DNA of 45,130 nt, from assembly GCA_903934285.1 (NCBI GenBank), contig CAIZNN010000250.1:1-45130 (forward strand), written 5' to 3'. A program made the translations under genes and the position numbers. The DNA comes from Akkermansiaceae bacterium. GTDB lineage: Bacteria; Verrucomicrobiota; Verrucomicrobiia; Verrucomicrobiales; Akkermansiaceae. Shown here in pieces: positions 23,682 through 31,392 of the stretch (positions are counted from its first letter, which is position 1; each line of letters begins with the position of its first letter). The notes beneath the pieces are model-generated. The model was given only the letters and a program-made list of their open reading frames with translations. It did no database searches and was not told the origin of the DNA.

Positions 23682-24785
23682 ATGACCATTGATCAATACG
23701 CCAACCGCTTTGTGTGCGATCTCGTGGCTTACGAGCCGGGAAAGCCGATTGATGAAACCGCGCGCGAACTCGGCCTGGATCCGGCCGCCATTATCAAGCT
23801 CGCATCCAACGAAAACCCGCTGGGCCCCTCGCCCATGGCCAAACTGGCGATGCAGGCGGCGCTCGACGAGGCCCACATTTATCCGGATGGGGCCGGCTAC
23901 CGGTTGCGCCACGCCATCGCGCAAGGCCTCGACGTGGAGTTGGAGCAGGTGGTGCTGGGCAATGGCTCGAGTGAAATCATCGAACTGCTGTGCCACACGT
24001 TTCTGAATCGCGACGCGGAATTGATCGCCGCCGAACACGCCTTTGTGGTGTACAAGCTGATGGCCACGTTATTCGGGGCGAGCTATGTGCAAGTGCCCGA
24101 CCCGGGGTTTGTGCATGACCTGCCGGCCATGGCCGCGGCGATCACGCCGCGGACGCGGCTGCTGTTCATCGCCAATCCGAACAACCCGACCGGGACGATG
24201 GTGGGGCAAGAGGCGATTGACCGGTTCATGGAGCAGGTGCCGGAACACGTGGTGGTGGTGTTCGACGAGGCCTATTTCGAATTTGTCGACGTGCCGTTCG
24301 ACACCTTGAAGTTCGTCCGCCAAGGCCGCAATGTCTGCGTGCTGCGAACCTGCTCGAAAATCCACGGCCTGGCGGCGCTGCGGGTCGGCTACGGCCTGGC
24401 CTCCACGCGGGTCGCCGCGTTGCTGCAAAGGGCCCGCCAGCCGTTCAATGTCAATGCCATCGGCCAAGCCGGCGCGCTCGCCGCGCTGGCCGACACCGCC
24501 CACATCGAACGCACCCGCGCGGTGAATCGCGAGGGCCTCGCGTTCTATCAGGCAGCCCTGCAGGCCCGCGCCATCCACTACGTGCCGAGCGTGGCGAATT
24601 TTCTGCTCATCGAGGTGGGCGACGGCGACCGCGTGTTCGCGGCGATGCTCAAACAAGGCGTGATCGTGCGCGCGATGCGCAGCTACCAACTGCCCGGCTG
24701 GGTGCGCATCTCCATCGGCACCCCGGCGCAGAACGCACGCTGCCTGGCCGTGTTGGACTCGGTGCTGGCAGGCACCCCAGCCTAA
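23682..24785 (+). CDS. hisC: Histidinol-phosphate aminotransferase
   Basis: Transfers an amino group between glutamate and imidazole-acetol phosphate in histidine synthesis; PLP-dependent fold type I. 367 residues. Markers: KLASNENPLGPSPMA, YPDGAGYRLRHAIA, NGSSEIIELL, the PLP-binding NPNNPTGTMV, FDEAYFEF and the Schiff-base lysine K226 in CSKIHGLAALRVGYG. C-terminal YQLPGWVRISIGTPAQN is the substrate-phosphate binding tail. It is followed after 8 bp by mnmE, presumably co-transcribed. A promoter ends 10 bp before the start. Confidence 0.93.
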   Translation: MTIDQYANRFVCDLVAYEPGKPIDETARELGLDPAAIIKLASNENPLGPSPMAKLAMQAALDEAHIYPDGAGYRLRHAIAQGLDVELEQVVLGNGSSEIIELLCHTFLNRDAELIAAEHAFVVYKLMATLFGASYVQVPDPGFVHDLPAMAAAITPRTRLLFIANPNNPTGTMVGQEAIDRFMEQVPEHVVVVFDEAYFEFVDVPFDTLKFVRQGRNVCVLRTCSKIHGLAALRVGYGLASTRVAALLQRARQPFNVNAIGQAGALAALADTAHIERTRAVNREGLAFYQAALQARAIHYVPSVANFLLIEVGDGDRVFAAMLKQGVIVRAMRSYQLPGWVRISIGTPAQNARCLAVLDSVLAGTPA

Positions 24786-24793
24786 ATTCCGGC

Positions 24794-26161
24794 ATGCAAT
24801 CAATCGCCGGACAGCCCGCCACCGCCACCACCACCATCGCCGCTGTCGCCACGCCGCCGGGCGTCGGCGCCGTGTCGTTGGTGCGCCTTTCCGGGCCGGC
24901 GGCGGTGGCGGTGGCCGATCTGGCCAGCGCCGGCCAAGCGTCGCGGTTGGTGCCGCGCAGCGCGCAGCGCTGCCGCATTCTGGACGCGGCGGCCAACGTG
25001 TTAGATGACGGCTTGATGGTGGTTTTCCGCGCGCCTAACAGCTACACCGGTGAAGACTGCGTCGAGTTCAGCGGCCACGGCGGGATGCTGGTGACGCGCG
25101 ACGTGCTGGCCCGGCTGCTCGCCTGTGGGGCGGTGGCCGCCGGGCCGGGCGAATTCACCCAGCGCGCGTTTGTCAATGGCAAGCTGGATCTGACCCAGGC
25201 GGAAGGAGTGATGGATCTGATAGCCGCGCAATCCCGGCTGGCGCTGCGCGCCGCGCGCTGCCAACTGGAGGGCGCGCTGGGCCGCCGCATTGCCGCCGCC
25301 CGCGATGAAGTGCTCGAGACGCTGGCCCATCTCGAGGCGTGGATCGATTTTCCCGAAGAGGACATCCACCCGCAAACCGGCGAAAGCCTGCGCGCCGGCG
25401 TCCGCACGGTGCTCGCCACCCTCGATGCGCTGCTGGCCACCGCCGACCAAGGCCGGGTCCTGCGCGAGGGGGCGCGCAGCGTGATTTTCGGCGCGCCTAA
25501 CGTCGGCAAGTCGAGCCTGCTCAACCGTCTGCTCGGCTTTGAGCGTGCGATTGTGAGTGAGGTGCCCGGCACCACCCGCGATACCATCGAGGAAACCGTC
25601 ACTCTCCACGGCATCCCGCTGCGCCTCGTCGATACCGCCGGGGTCCGGTTGGCTGGCGACTGTCTCGAAGCGGCGGGCATCCAGCGCACCGAGCGGCAGA
25701 TCGAGGCCGCCGACTTGCTGTTAGAAGTGGTTGACGCGAGCACGCCGCGAGGTGCCGCGAGCGGGTTGCCCGCCACGGGCGCGATGCGCCTGCTCATTTT
25801 GAACAAGAGCGACCTTGGCGAGCATCCCTCATGGCGCGGTGCCGTCGCGGTGCGGCTGTCATGCGCCAGCGGCACGGGTTTCGACGCACTCGCCGATGCC
25901 ATCCGCGACGCACTGCATTTCAATGACGCGGAATGGGGAGACCAGGCCATCGCCATCAACACCCGGCATCAGGCCAGCTTGCAGAGCGCCCGCAGCGCCC
26001 TGCGCGCCGCCCTTGCGTTGCTCGCATGCCCCGACCAACACCCCGAACTCGCCGCCATCGACCTCCGCGACGCGCTCGACGCCCTCGGCGAAATCCTCGG
26101 CCGCGTCGACACCGAGGATCTGTTAGGCGTGATTTTCAGCCGTTTCTGCATTGGCAAATGA
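24794..26161 (+). CDS. mnmE: tRNA modification GTPase MnmE
   Basis: With MnmG, adds the carboxymethylaminomethyl group to U34 of tRNAs. 455 residues. The N-terminal folate-binding domain has TIAAVATPPGVGAVSLVRLS, SYTGEDCVEFSGHGG and PGEFTQRAFVNGKLDLTQAE. The G domain carries G1 GAPNVGKSSLL (about residue 233), the switch loop PGTTRDTIEE, DTAG and NKSD. The C-terminus ends SRFCIGK, with the conserved catalytic Cys of the C-x-G-K motif. Mutual order with hisC is not usual; it probably follows local shuffling. Convergent with infA 46 bp away. Confidence 0.95.
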   Translation: MQSIAGQPATATTTIAAVATPPGVGAVSLVRLSGPAAVAVADLASAGQASRLVPRSAQRCRILDAAANVLDDGLMVVFRAPNSYTGEDCVEFSGHGGMLVTRDVLARLLACGAVAAGPGEFTQRAFVNGKLDLTQAEGVMDLIAAQSRLALRAARCQLEGALGRRIAAARDEVLETLAHLEAWIDFPEEDIHPQTGESLRAGVRTVLATLDALLATADQGRVLREGARSVIFGAPNVGKSSLLNRLLGFERAIVSEVPGTTRDTIEETVTLHGIPLRLVDTAGVRLAGDCLEAAGIQRTERQIEAADLLLEVVDASTPRGAASGLPATGAMRLLILNKSDLGEHPSWRGAVAVRLSCASGTGFDALADAIRDALHFNDAEWGDQAIAINTRHQASLQSARSALRAALALLACPDQHPELAAIDLRDALDALGEILGRVDTEDLLGVIFSRFCIGK

Positions 26162-26207
26162 CCGGCCCGGTTAGCCGCATGGGGACCTCCCAAGGGTTGG
26201 GCAGGGG

Positions 26208-26438
26208 TCAACAACCCGGCGCGTCCCCTGCCCCGCCGAGAATTCGCGCCTGCTCGAAATCATACGGCGTGAGTTCCATCACCACCTGCTGGCCCGGCGC
26301 AAAGCGGGTGCCGGCATCCGCCAGGCGCTTCGAGAGATGGGCCAGGATGATTTTGCCGTTGGGCAGTTCGGTTCGATAGAGCACCGGCCCGAGTTGTTCA
26401 AGCACTGGGCCGGCGGTGTGAATGGTGGCGTCTGGCAT
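26208..26438 (-). CDS. infA: Translation initiation factor IF-1
   Basis: 76 residues from ATG 26438 (MPDATIHTAGPVLEQLGPVL). The S1/OB-fold pattern of IF-1 is present: YRTELPNGKIILAHLSKRLA, APGQQVVMELTPYDFEQARI. The usual GKxRxxxIRI region is replaced by LADAGTRFAPGQQ, so it is a divergent member, and it ends with an extra LGGAGDAPGC tail. It could be an extra IF-1 paralogue. It binds the 30S A site in the known family. It stands alone, not beside rpmJ or secY. Confidence 0.7.
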   Translation of the reverse strand: MPDATIHTAGPVLEQLGPVLYRTELPNGKIILAHLSKRLADAGTRFAPGQQVVMELTPYDFEQARILGGAGDAPGC

Positions 26439-26561
26439 CGTCGATGGGGCGGAGGGTAGCAGGGATTCCCGCGCCGGCAAGTCTGGTGAGCGCCACGTCG
26501 CCGGCGAAATGCCGGGGGCCTGCCACGCCTCCCCGCGCCGGCCAGAATTTTCAATCGATTC

Positions 26562-26589
26562 TTGACATTCAGGTAGCTGCGGCTAATTT
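26562..26589 (+). promoter_or_regulatory. Promoter of the first small lipoprotein gene
   Basis: Perfect TTGACA at 26562-26567, 16-bp spacer, TAATTT at 26584-26589. About 70 bp before the ATG at 26662, in an AT-rich patch. Confidence 0.5.
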
Positions 26590-26661
26590 CGCGCTTGTTT
26601 GCGACCGTCGTGTCCGACTTGATTCCTGCCACCACCTACCACCCTGTACCCCTTCGTCGTC

Positions 26662-27123
26662 ATGATCCCCCGCCTTCTCACCGGCCTTGTAGTAGTCGCC
26701 AGCGTGTTGTTTGTTGCTTGCGCTCCCTATCCGGAGCATCGGCCGCACAAGGCAAAGCCCGGTGCCAAGCCCAACCCGGCGGCCGTTGCGCCAGCCGAGC
26801 AGGCGCAACGCGACGCGGAGCAAGCGGCCCTGAAAAAGACCGAGGAAGCAAACCAAACCCAAGTCGACCCAGCGGCACAAGCCCCCGCGCTGCCCGGCGA
26901 ACCCCCTGCGGCTCCGCCCAGCAATGTGACAAAGCCCGAGCCCAAGCGCGTGGATTATCCTACCGCCAAACGGGTTCCAGGCCGGGAAGGCATCGTTCTG
27001 AGCCCCTACAACAACAAGGAGGTCAGTGTCCGCAATGAAGATGGCACGCTCATTCCCAGCGGCAAACTTGTGAACGACCCGACCTATCAACCATCGGAGA
27101 AAAAGTATTTCCGGGTCCCCTGA
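26662..27123 (+). CDS. Small lipoprotein, paralogue A, conserved C-terminal YNNK/YFRVP motif
   Basis: 153 residues. Signal peptide MIPRLLTGLVVVASVLFVAC ends in a lipobox (FVAC) with Cys 20 as the lipidation site. A Pro/Ala/Gln-rich, probably disordered linker runs to about residue 100. The conserved C-terminal part reads REGIVLSPYNNKEVSVR, then LIPSGKLVNDPTYQPS, and ends EKKYFRVP. The same frame occurs in the next gene, so they are tandem paralogues, likely outer-membrane or periplasmic anchored. No known family is recognised; it may be a Verrucomicrobiota-specific lipoprotein. No Shine-Dalgarno site before the ATG. Confidence 0.7.
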   Translation: MIPRLLTGLVVVASVLFVACAPYPEHRPHKAKPGAKPNPAAVAPAEQAQRDAEQAALKKTEEANQTQVDPAAQAPALPGEPPAAPPSNVTKPEPKRVDYPTAKRVPGREGIVLSPYNNKEVSVRNEDGTLIPSGKLVNDPTYQPSEKKYFRVP

Positions 27124-27313
27124 GTGCGGCTGGCGCGCGGCCACTCCAGCGCGAGAAGTCTGCCCGGGTCCGGTCTCATGGACGCGGTCGGTGGTGGCCG
27201 GTGGCCGGCAGCCCTCGCTTGACGGGGTGGCGGTTTTGGTCAAAGTGGCGCCCGTTTCCCGGCCTGGTCGTCGTTTGGCCCCTGTCACCGCAATGTTTCC
27301 ATCACTATCCGCC

Positions 27314-27751
27314 ATGATCCCGCGATTCCTCCCGTGCCTTGCCGCATGCGCCGGTGTGCTGCTGGTTGCCTGTTCTCCCTATCCGGAAATCCAACCGCGC
27401 AGCGCCAGGCCCGGCCCGCCACCCACGCCAGTTGCTGCCAGCGCTGCAATCGGGCCGGCCACGGTCGCGGCGCCAAGCGGTGCCGTCACCCCCGGTGGCG
27501 GCGCGCCACCGGCCCCGGCGGCGGTCAATCAACCACCCCCCGCACCGCCACACCCCCACCCCGCGCCCCAACAACCGGCAGAGGCTGCCAAGCCGGACCT
27601 ACCCACCGCCCGCAAAGCCCCCGGCAAGGAGGGCTATGTCTTGAGTCCCTATAACAACAAACTCATCCTGGTGCGCGGCATTCCCAGCGGCACCGTCGTG
27701 CCCGACCCCGCCTTCCCGGGCGCGGCCAAAAAATATTTCCGGGTCCCCTGA
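27314..27751 (+). CDS. Small lipoprotein, paralogue B, conserved C-terminal YNNK/YFRVP motif
   Basis: 145 residues from ATG 27314 (chosen because MIPRFLPCLAACAGVLLVAC matches paralogue A's lipoprotein signal). Lipobox LVAC with lipid-modified Cys 20, followed by a YPE like paralogue A, a long Pro/Ala linker with PAPAAVNQPPPAPPHPHPAP, and the conserved end KEGYVLSPYNNKLILVRG, IPSGTVVPDP and AKKYFRVP. The gene order (A, 190 bp, B) and shared ends show recent tandem duplication with the linker diverging. Function unknown; the disordered linker suits reaching through peptidoglycan. Confidence 0.7.
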   Translation: MIPRFLPCLAACAGVLLVACSPYPEIQPRSARPGPPPTPVAASAAIGPATVAAPSGAVTPGGGAPPAPAAVNQPPPAPPHPHPAPQQPAEAAKPDLPTARKAPGKEGYVLSPYNNKLILVRGIPSGTVVPDPAFPGAAKKYFRVP

Positions 27752-27756
27752 TGTTA

Positions 27757-27775
27757 GGGCGGGCGGGCGGGCGGG
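27757..27775. repeat. Short (GGGC)n tandem repeat upstream of tyrA
   Basis: Nearly five copies of GGGC, right after the second lipoprotein's stop and about 60 bp before tyrA. Probably a neutral GC microsatellite. Confidence 0.7.
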
Positions 27776-27836
27776 ATTTTCCAGCCCACCATGAGCCGCC
27801 CGGGCCGCATGCTTCAATTCCGGTTGTTTTCATCGA

Positions 27837-28700
27837 ATGACAGACCAATTTCCACACATTGCGATTCTCGGCGGCGGGCTGTTGGGCGGCTCGCTGGCGC
27901 TGGCGCTCGCTGCCTTGGAGCCGCGTCCGCAGGTGCGCCTCTGGGCGCGCCGGGCCGCCACCGTGGAGGACGCCAAGCGCCGCGGCATTGCCAATGCCAC
28001 CACCCACCTTGACGAGGCACTCGCCGCCGCGGACCTCGTGATCCTCGCCGTGCCGGTGGGCAGCATGCCAGAGTTGGTGAGTGCCGCGCTGGCGGCCGGG
28101 TTACCGCCCAACTGCCTGCTCACCGACGTGGGCAGCGTGAAACAAGCGCCGCATCAGACTCTCGCACCGCTGTTGGCACAACATGCCGGCGCCTTCATCG
28201 GCAGCCACCCGATGGCCGGCTCCGAGCAGGTCGGCATCGCCGCCGCCGACGCCCGCTTGTTCGACGGCGCCGCCTGCCTCCTCACCAATGACGACGCCGC
28301 GCCCGCCGCACTGGCCACCGCGCTGGAACGCTTCTGGCAGGCAATCGGCTGCCACACCAGCTGGCTGAGCGCGGCCGCCCACGATGCCTTGGTGGCCCGC
28401 ATCAGCCACCTGCCACACATTCTGGCGGCCTCCGGCGCCCGCATTTGCTTGGGCCAGCCCGCACTCGGCCGCTTTGGTGGCGGCGGGTTGCGCGATACCA
28501 CGCGGGTGGCGTCCGGCAATCCGGAGATGTGGGCGGAAATTCTCATCGAAAACCGCCACGCCATCGTCGGGCCCTTGCGGGAATCGCTGGCCGACCTGGC
28601 CGCCCTCCTAACCATCCTGGAAGCCGGCGAGCAGGAACCAGCCCGGCGCTGGCTCGCCACCGCCAAACACCTGCGCGACTCCCTCACCCCCCCGCTCTAA
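27837..28700 (+). CDS. tyrA: Prephenate/arogenate dehydrogenase
   Basis: Oxidises and decarboxylates prephenate (or arogenate) with NAD(P) towards tyrosine. 287 residues, the short TyrA form without a chorismate mutase or ACT domain. N-terminal Rossmann motif ILGGGLLGGSLALAL (about residues 9-23); LILAVPVGSMPELV, TDVGSVK and the substrate loop IGSHPMAGSEQVGI follow. Later RISHLPHILAASGA and GLRDTTRVASGNPEMWAEIL are typical. Whether it uses prephenate or arogenate cannot be told. It opens the tyrA-aroA-cmk-plsC cluster, all co-directed within 40 bp of each other. Confidence 0.9.
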   Translation: MTDQFPHIAILGGGLLGGSLALALAALEPRPQVRLWARRAATVEDAKRRGIANATTHLDEALAAADLVILAVPVGSMPELVSAALAAGLPPNCLLTDVGSVKQAPHQTLAPLLAQHAGAFIGSHPMAGSEQVGIAAADARLFDGAACLLTNDDAAPAALATALERFWQAIGCHTSWLSAAAHDALVARISHLPHILAASGARICLGQPALGRFGGGGLRDTTRVASGNPEMWAEILIENRHAIVGPLRESLADLAALLTILEAGEQEPARRWLATAKHLRDSLTPPL

Positions 28701-28718
28701 CACCTCCACGTGCCTCCC

Positions 28719-30071
28719 ATGTCAGAACTCCGCGTCCAAGCCATCAGCTCGCTCCGTGCCGAATTCAGTGTCCCAGGGGACAAGAGCATCTCCCACCGTG
28801 CCGCCATTTTCAGCGCGCTGGCCAATGGCGTCTGCACCATCCGCAATTTCCTCCCTAGCGAAGATTGCCTCAACACCCTCAACGCCATGCAGGCCCTCGG
28901 CGCCCGCCACGAGGTGCTGGCAGAACTCACCGGCTACGGCCCCACCCATCTGGTCATCCACGGCCAGGCGATGAAGTTGCACGCCCCGGCCGCAGCGCTG
29001 GACTGCGGCAATTCCGGCACCGGCATGCGGCTGCTGGCTGGTTTGTTAGCCGGGCAACCGTTCAGCTCCGAGCTCTTTGGCGATGCCTCACTGTCATGCC
29101 GGCCGATGGGCCGCATCACCACGCCACTGGGCCTGATGGGCGCGCGCATTGAAACCCGTGGCTCACAACCCGGCTGCGCCCCACTCGTCATCCACGGCAC
29201 GCCGCTGACCCCCATCACCTATCAAATGCCGGTGGCCAGCGCCCAAGTCAAAAGCGCGGTCCTGCTCGCCGGGCTCTTCGCCAACGGCACCACCACCGTG
29301 GTCCAGCCCGCGGAAACCCGCGACCATACCGAGCGGATGCTGGCCTCGTTCGGCGTCGCCACCCACCACGAGGGCAACGCGATCGCCCTCGCCGGCGGCC
29401 AGATGCCGGTGGCCTGCGAGTTCACCGTGCCGGGCGACATCTCGAGCGCCGCGTTTTGGTTAGTGGCCGCCGCCGCCCTGCCCGGGTCGCGCCTGCTGCT
29501 CCAGAACGTCGGGCTCAATCCGACCCGCACGGCCATTCTCAAGGTGCTCACGCGGATGGGCGCGCACATGATCGACATTGTCCACCACTCGGCCGGCGAG
29601 CCGATCGGTGATATTGAAATCCATGGTGCGCCGCTCACCGGCACCACCATTCTGGCCGAGGAAGTGCCCAATCTCATCGATGAAATCCCGGTGCTGGCGG
29701 TGGCCGCCGCGCTGGCCAGCGGCCGCACCTCGATTCGCCACGCCCGCGAACTGCGCGTCAAGGAAACCGACCGCATCACCACCGTGGTCAACAACCTCCG
29801 GGCCATGGGCGCGCATGTCGTCGAATTCGACGACGGCATGGAAATCGAGGGTGGCCAACCGCTGCACGGTGCCGAACTTGATAGTTTTGGTGACCACCGC
29901 ATCGCGATGGCCTTTGCCATAGCGGGGTTGTTTGCCGAGGGCGAGACGCTCATCCGCAACACCGCTTGCGTCAACACCTCTTACCCCGGTTTCGCTCATC
30001 ACTTGCAAGCCATTCTCGACCATCGCTCCTCGCCGGAGGATTTCACCCTGCCCACCCTTTGCCACCTGTGA
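28719..30071 (+). CDS. aroA: 3-phosphoshikimate 1-carboxyvinyltransferase (EPSP synthase)
   Basis: Joins phosphoenolpyruvate to shikimate 3-phosphate in the shikimate pathway. 450 residues from ATG 28719; a GTG at 28710 is the alternative. Motifs: VPGDKSISHRAAIFSALA with Lys 22, LDCGNSGTGMRLLAGLL, the SCRPMGRI loop, VPGDISSAAFWLVAAAAL, and RVKETDRI with the catalytic Glu/Lys region near the C-terminus. DSFGDHRIAMAFAI closes the second domain. The sequence NSGTGMRL has the class II flavour with Ala/Gly-rich binding loops, but herbicide class cannot be assigned. Its stop codon TGA overlaps the GTG start of cmk (GTGA). Confidence 0.95.
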   Translation: MSELRVQAISSLRAEFSVPGDKSISHRAAIFSALANGVCTIRNFLPSEDCLNTLNAMQALGARHEVLAELTGYGPTHLVIHGQAMKLHAPAAALDCGNSGTGMRLLAGLLAGQPFSSELFGDASLSCRPMGRITTPLGLMGARIETRGSQPGCAPLVIHGTPLTPITYQMPVASAQVKSAVLLAGLFANGTTTVVQPAETRDHTERMLASFGVATHHEGNAIALAGGQMPVACEFTVPGDISSAAFWLVAAAALPGSRLLLQNVGLNPTRTAILKVLTRMGAHMIDIVHHSAGEPIGDIEIHGAPLTGTTILAEEVPNLIDEIPVLAVAAALASGRTSIRHARELRVKETDRITTVVNNLRAMGAHVVEFDDGMEIEGGQPLHGAELDSFGDHRIAMAFAIAGLFAEGETLIRNTACVNTSYPGFAHHLQAILDHRSSPEDFTLPTLCHL

Positions 30072-30730
30072 CCACCCCCTGCCCCACCCCCCATTTCGCC
30101 ATCGCCATCGACGGCCCCGCCGCCTCCGGCAAGAGCACCCTCGCCCACCAACTCGCCAAACGCCTCGGCTTGGTCATGGTCAATTCCGGGGCCATGTATC
30201 GCGCCGTCACCTGGCAGGTCTTGCAACACAACATCGATCCTAACGACCACGCCGCCGTGCTCGCCCTGCTCGGCCGGCTCCACCTCGAATGCGGGGATGA
30301 CGGCCTGAGCTCCACCATCACCATCAATGGCCACGACCCCGGCGACGCGCTGCGCAGCGAGGCGGTCAATGCCAACGTCTCCACCATCGCCGCCATCCCG
30401 GAAGTCCGCGCCAAACTCGTCGCCCTGCAACGCGAGTACCTCACGCGCACCAACGTCGTGATGGAAGGCCGCGATATCGGATCGGTCGTGTTCCCCGACA
30501 CGCCCTTTAAGATCTACATCGATGCCGCCGCGCACGTCCGCGCCGCGCGCCGCACCAACATGGGTGAAATCGATTCGGTGGCCCAGCGCGATGCCGCCGA
30601 TAGCCAGCGCGCCACCGCGCCGCTGGTGATAGCCGCCGGCGCCGCCATCCTCGACAACTCCGACCACACCATCGAAGGCAGCGTAAGCGCCGCCCTCGAT
30701 ATCCTCAAGCGGCAAGGTCTCCCGATCTGA
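30068..30730 (+). CDS. cmk: Cytidylate kinase
   Basis: Phosphorylates CMP/dCMP with ATP. 220 residues from GTG 30068, chosen because it overlaps the aroA stop by 4 bp; the frame is open upstream inside aroA. P-loop AIDGPAASGKSTLAHQLAKR at residues 12-31, then VMVNSGAMYRAVTW, the CMP-binding EGRDIGSVVFPD and YIDAAAHVRAARR. Coupling to aroA is a common arrangement (aroA-cmk-rpsA in many bacteria); here plsC follows instead of rpsA. Confidence 0.93.
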   Translation: MTTPCPTPHFAIAIDGPAASGKSTLAHQLAKRLGLVMVNSGAMYRAVTWQVLQHNIDPNDHAAVLALLGRLHLECGDDGLSSTITINGHDPGDALRSEAVNANVSTIAAIPEVRAKLVALQREYLTRTNVVMEGRDIGSVVFPDTPFKIYIDAAAHVRAARRTNMGEIDSVAQRDAADSQRATAPLVIAAGAAILDNSDHTIEGSVSAALDILKRQGLPI

Positions 30731-30767
30731 GCGCCGCCATCCAACATCTAACATCTTCTATCTCCCC

Positions 30768-31373
30768 ATGACATGGATCTACTGGTTAGGCTGGATGGCG
30801 TTAGGCTCGGCATTCCGGGCCTTTTACGGTCTGCGCATTGAGGGCCGCGAACATCTTGTGACCGAGGGCGCGGTGTTGGTGGCGGCCAATCACCAGAGTT
30901 ACCTGGATCCGCCACTGCTGGCCAACCTTTACGACACCCCGATGTATTTCCTGGCGCGCAAGAGCCTGTTCCGCGGGTTTTGCAATTGGCTCTACCGCCA
31001 GTGGAACGCCTTCCCGCTGGACCAGGAAAAACCCGACTTGGCCGGCCTCAAGCACATCATCCGCCTGCTCAAGGCCGGCCAGCGCGTCGCGATCTTCCCG
31101 GAGGGTGCGCGCACTTGGGATGGATGCATCGCGGAGGCCGCGCCGGGCGTGGGTTTTGTCGCCGCGAAGTCCGGCGCGCTGATCCAACCGGTGCGCATCC
31201 GCGGCGCGTTTGAGGCGCTGCCCCGTGGCACCTCGTTTCTGCGCGCGTCGCGCATCAGCATCACCGTCGGCCCGGCCATCCGCCTCACCCCGCAGGAGCT
31301 CAAGCAAGCCGCAGCCAAGGGTGGGTACGATCTGCTGGCCAAACGCATCATGCACGCGATCGCCGCACTCTGA
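30768..31373 (+). CDS. plsC: 1-acyl-sn-glycerol-3-phosphate acyltransferase
   Basis: Acylates lysophosphatidic acid to phosphatidic acid at the inner membrane. 201 residues. Acyltransferase motif I NHQSYLD (H42, D47), motif II RKSLFRGFCNWLYRQWNAFP, motif III IFPEGARTWDG and motif IV AKSGALIQPVRIRG. The N-terminal MTWIYWLGWMALGSAFRAFY is the hydrophobic membrane segment. Start follows cmk by 37 bp. It ends 19 bp before the convergent giant secreted-protein gene, with no clear terminator between them. Confidence 0.9.
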   Translation: MTWIYWLGWMALGSAFRAFYGLRIEGREHLVTEGAVLVAANHQSYLDPPLLANLYDTPMYFLARKSLFRGFCNWLYRQWNAFPLDQEKPDLAGLKHIIRLLKAGQRVAIFPEGARTWDGCIAEAAPGVGFVAAKSGALIQPVRIRGAFEALPRGTSFLRASRISITVGPAIRLTPQELKQAAAKGGYDLLAKRIMHAIAAL

Positions 31374-31392
31374 TAGATCAAGGCCCGCCGGC

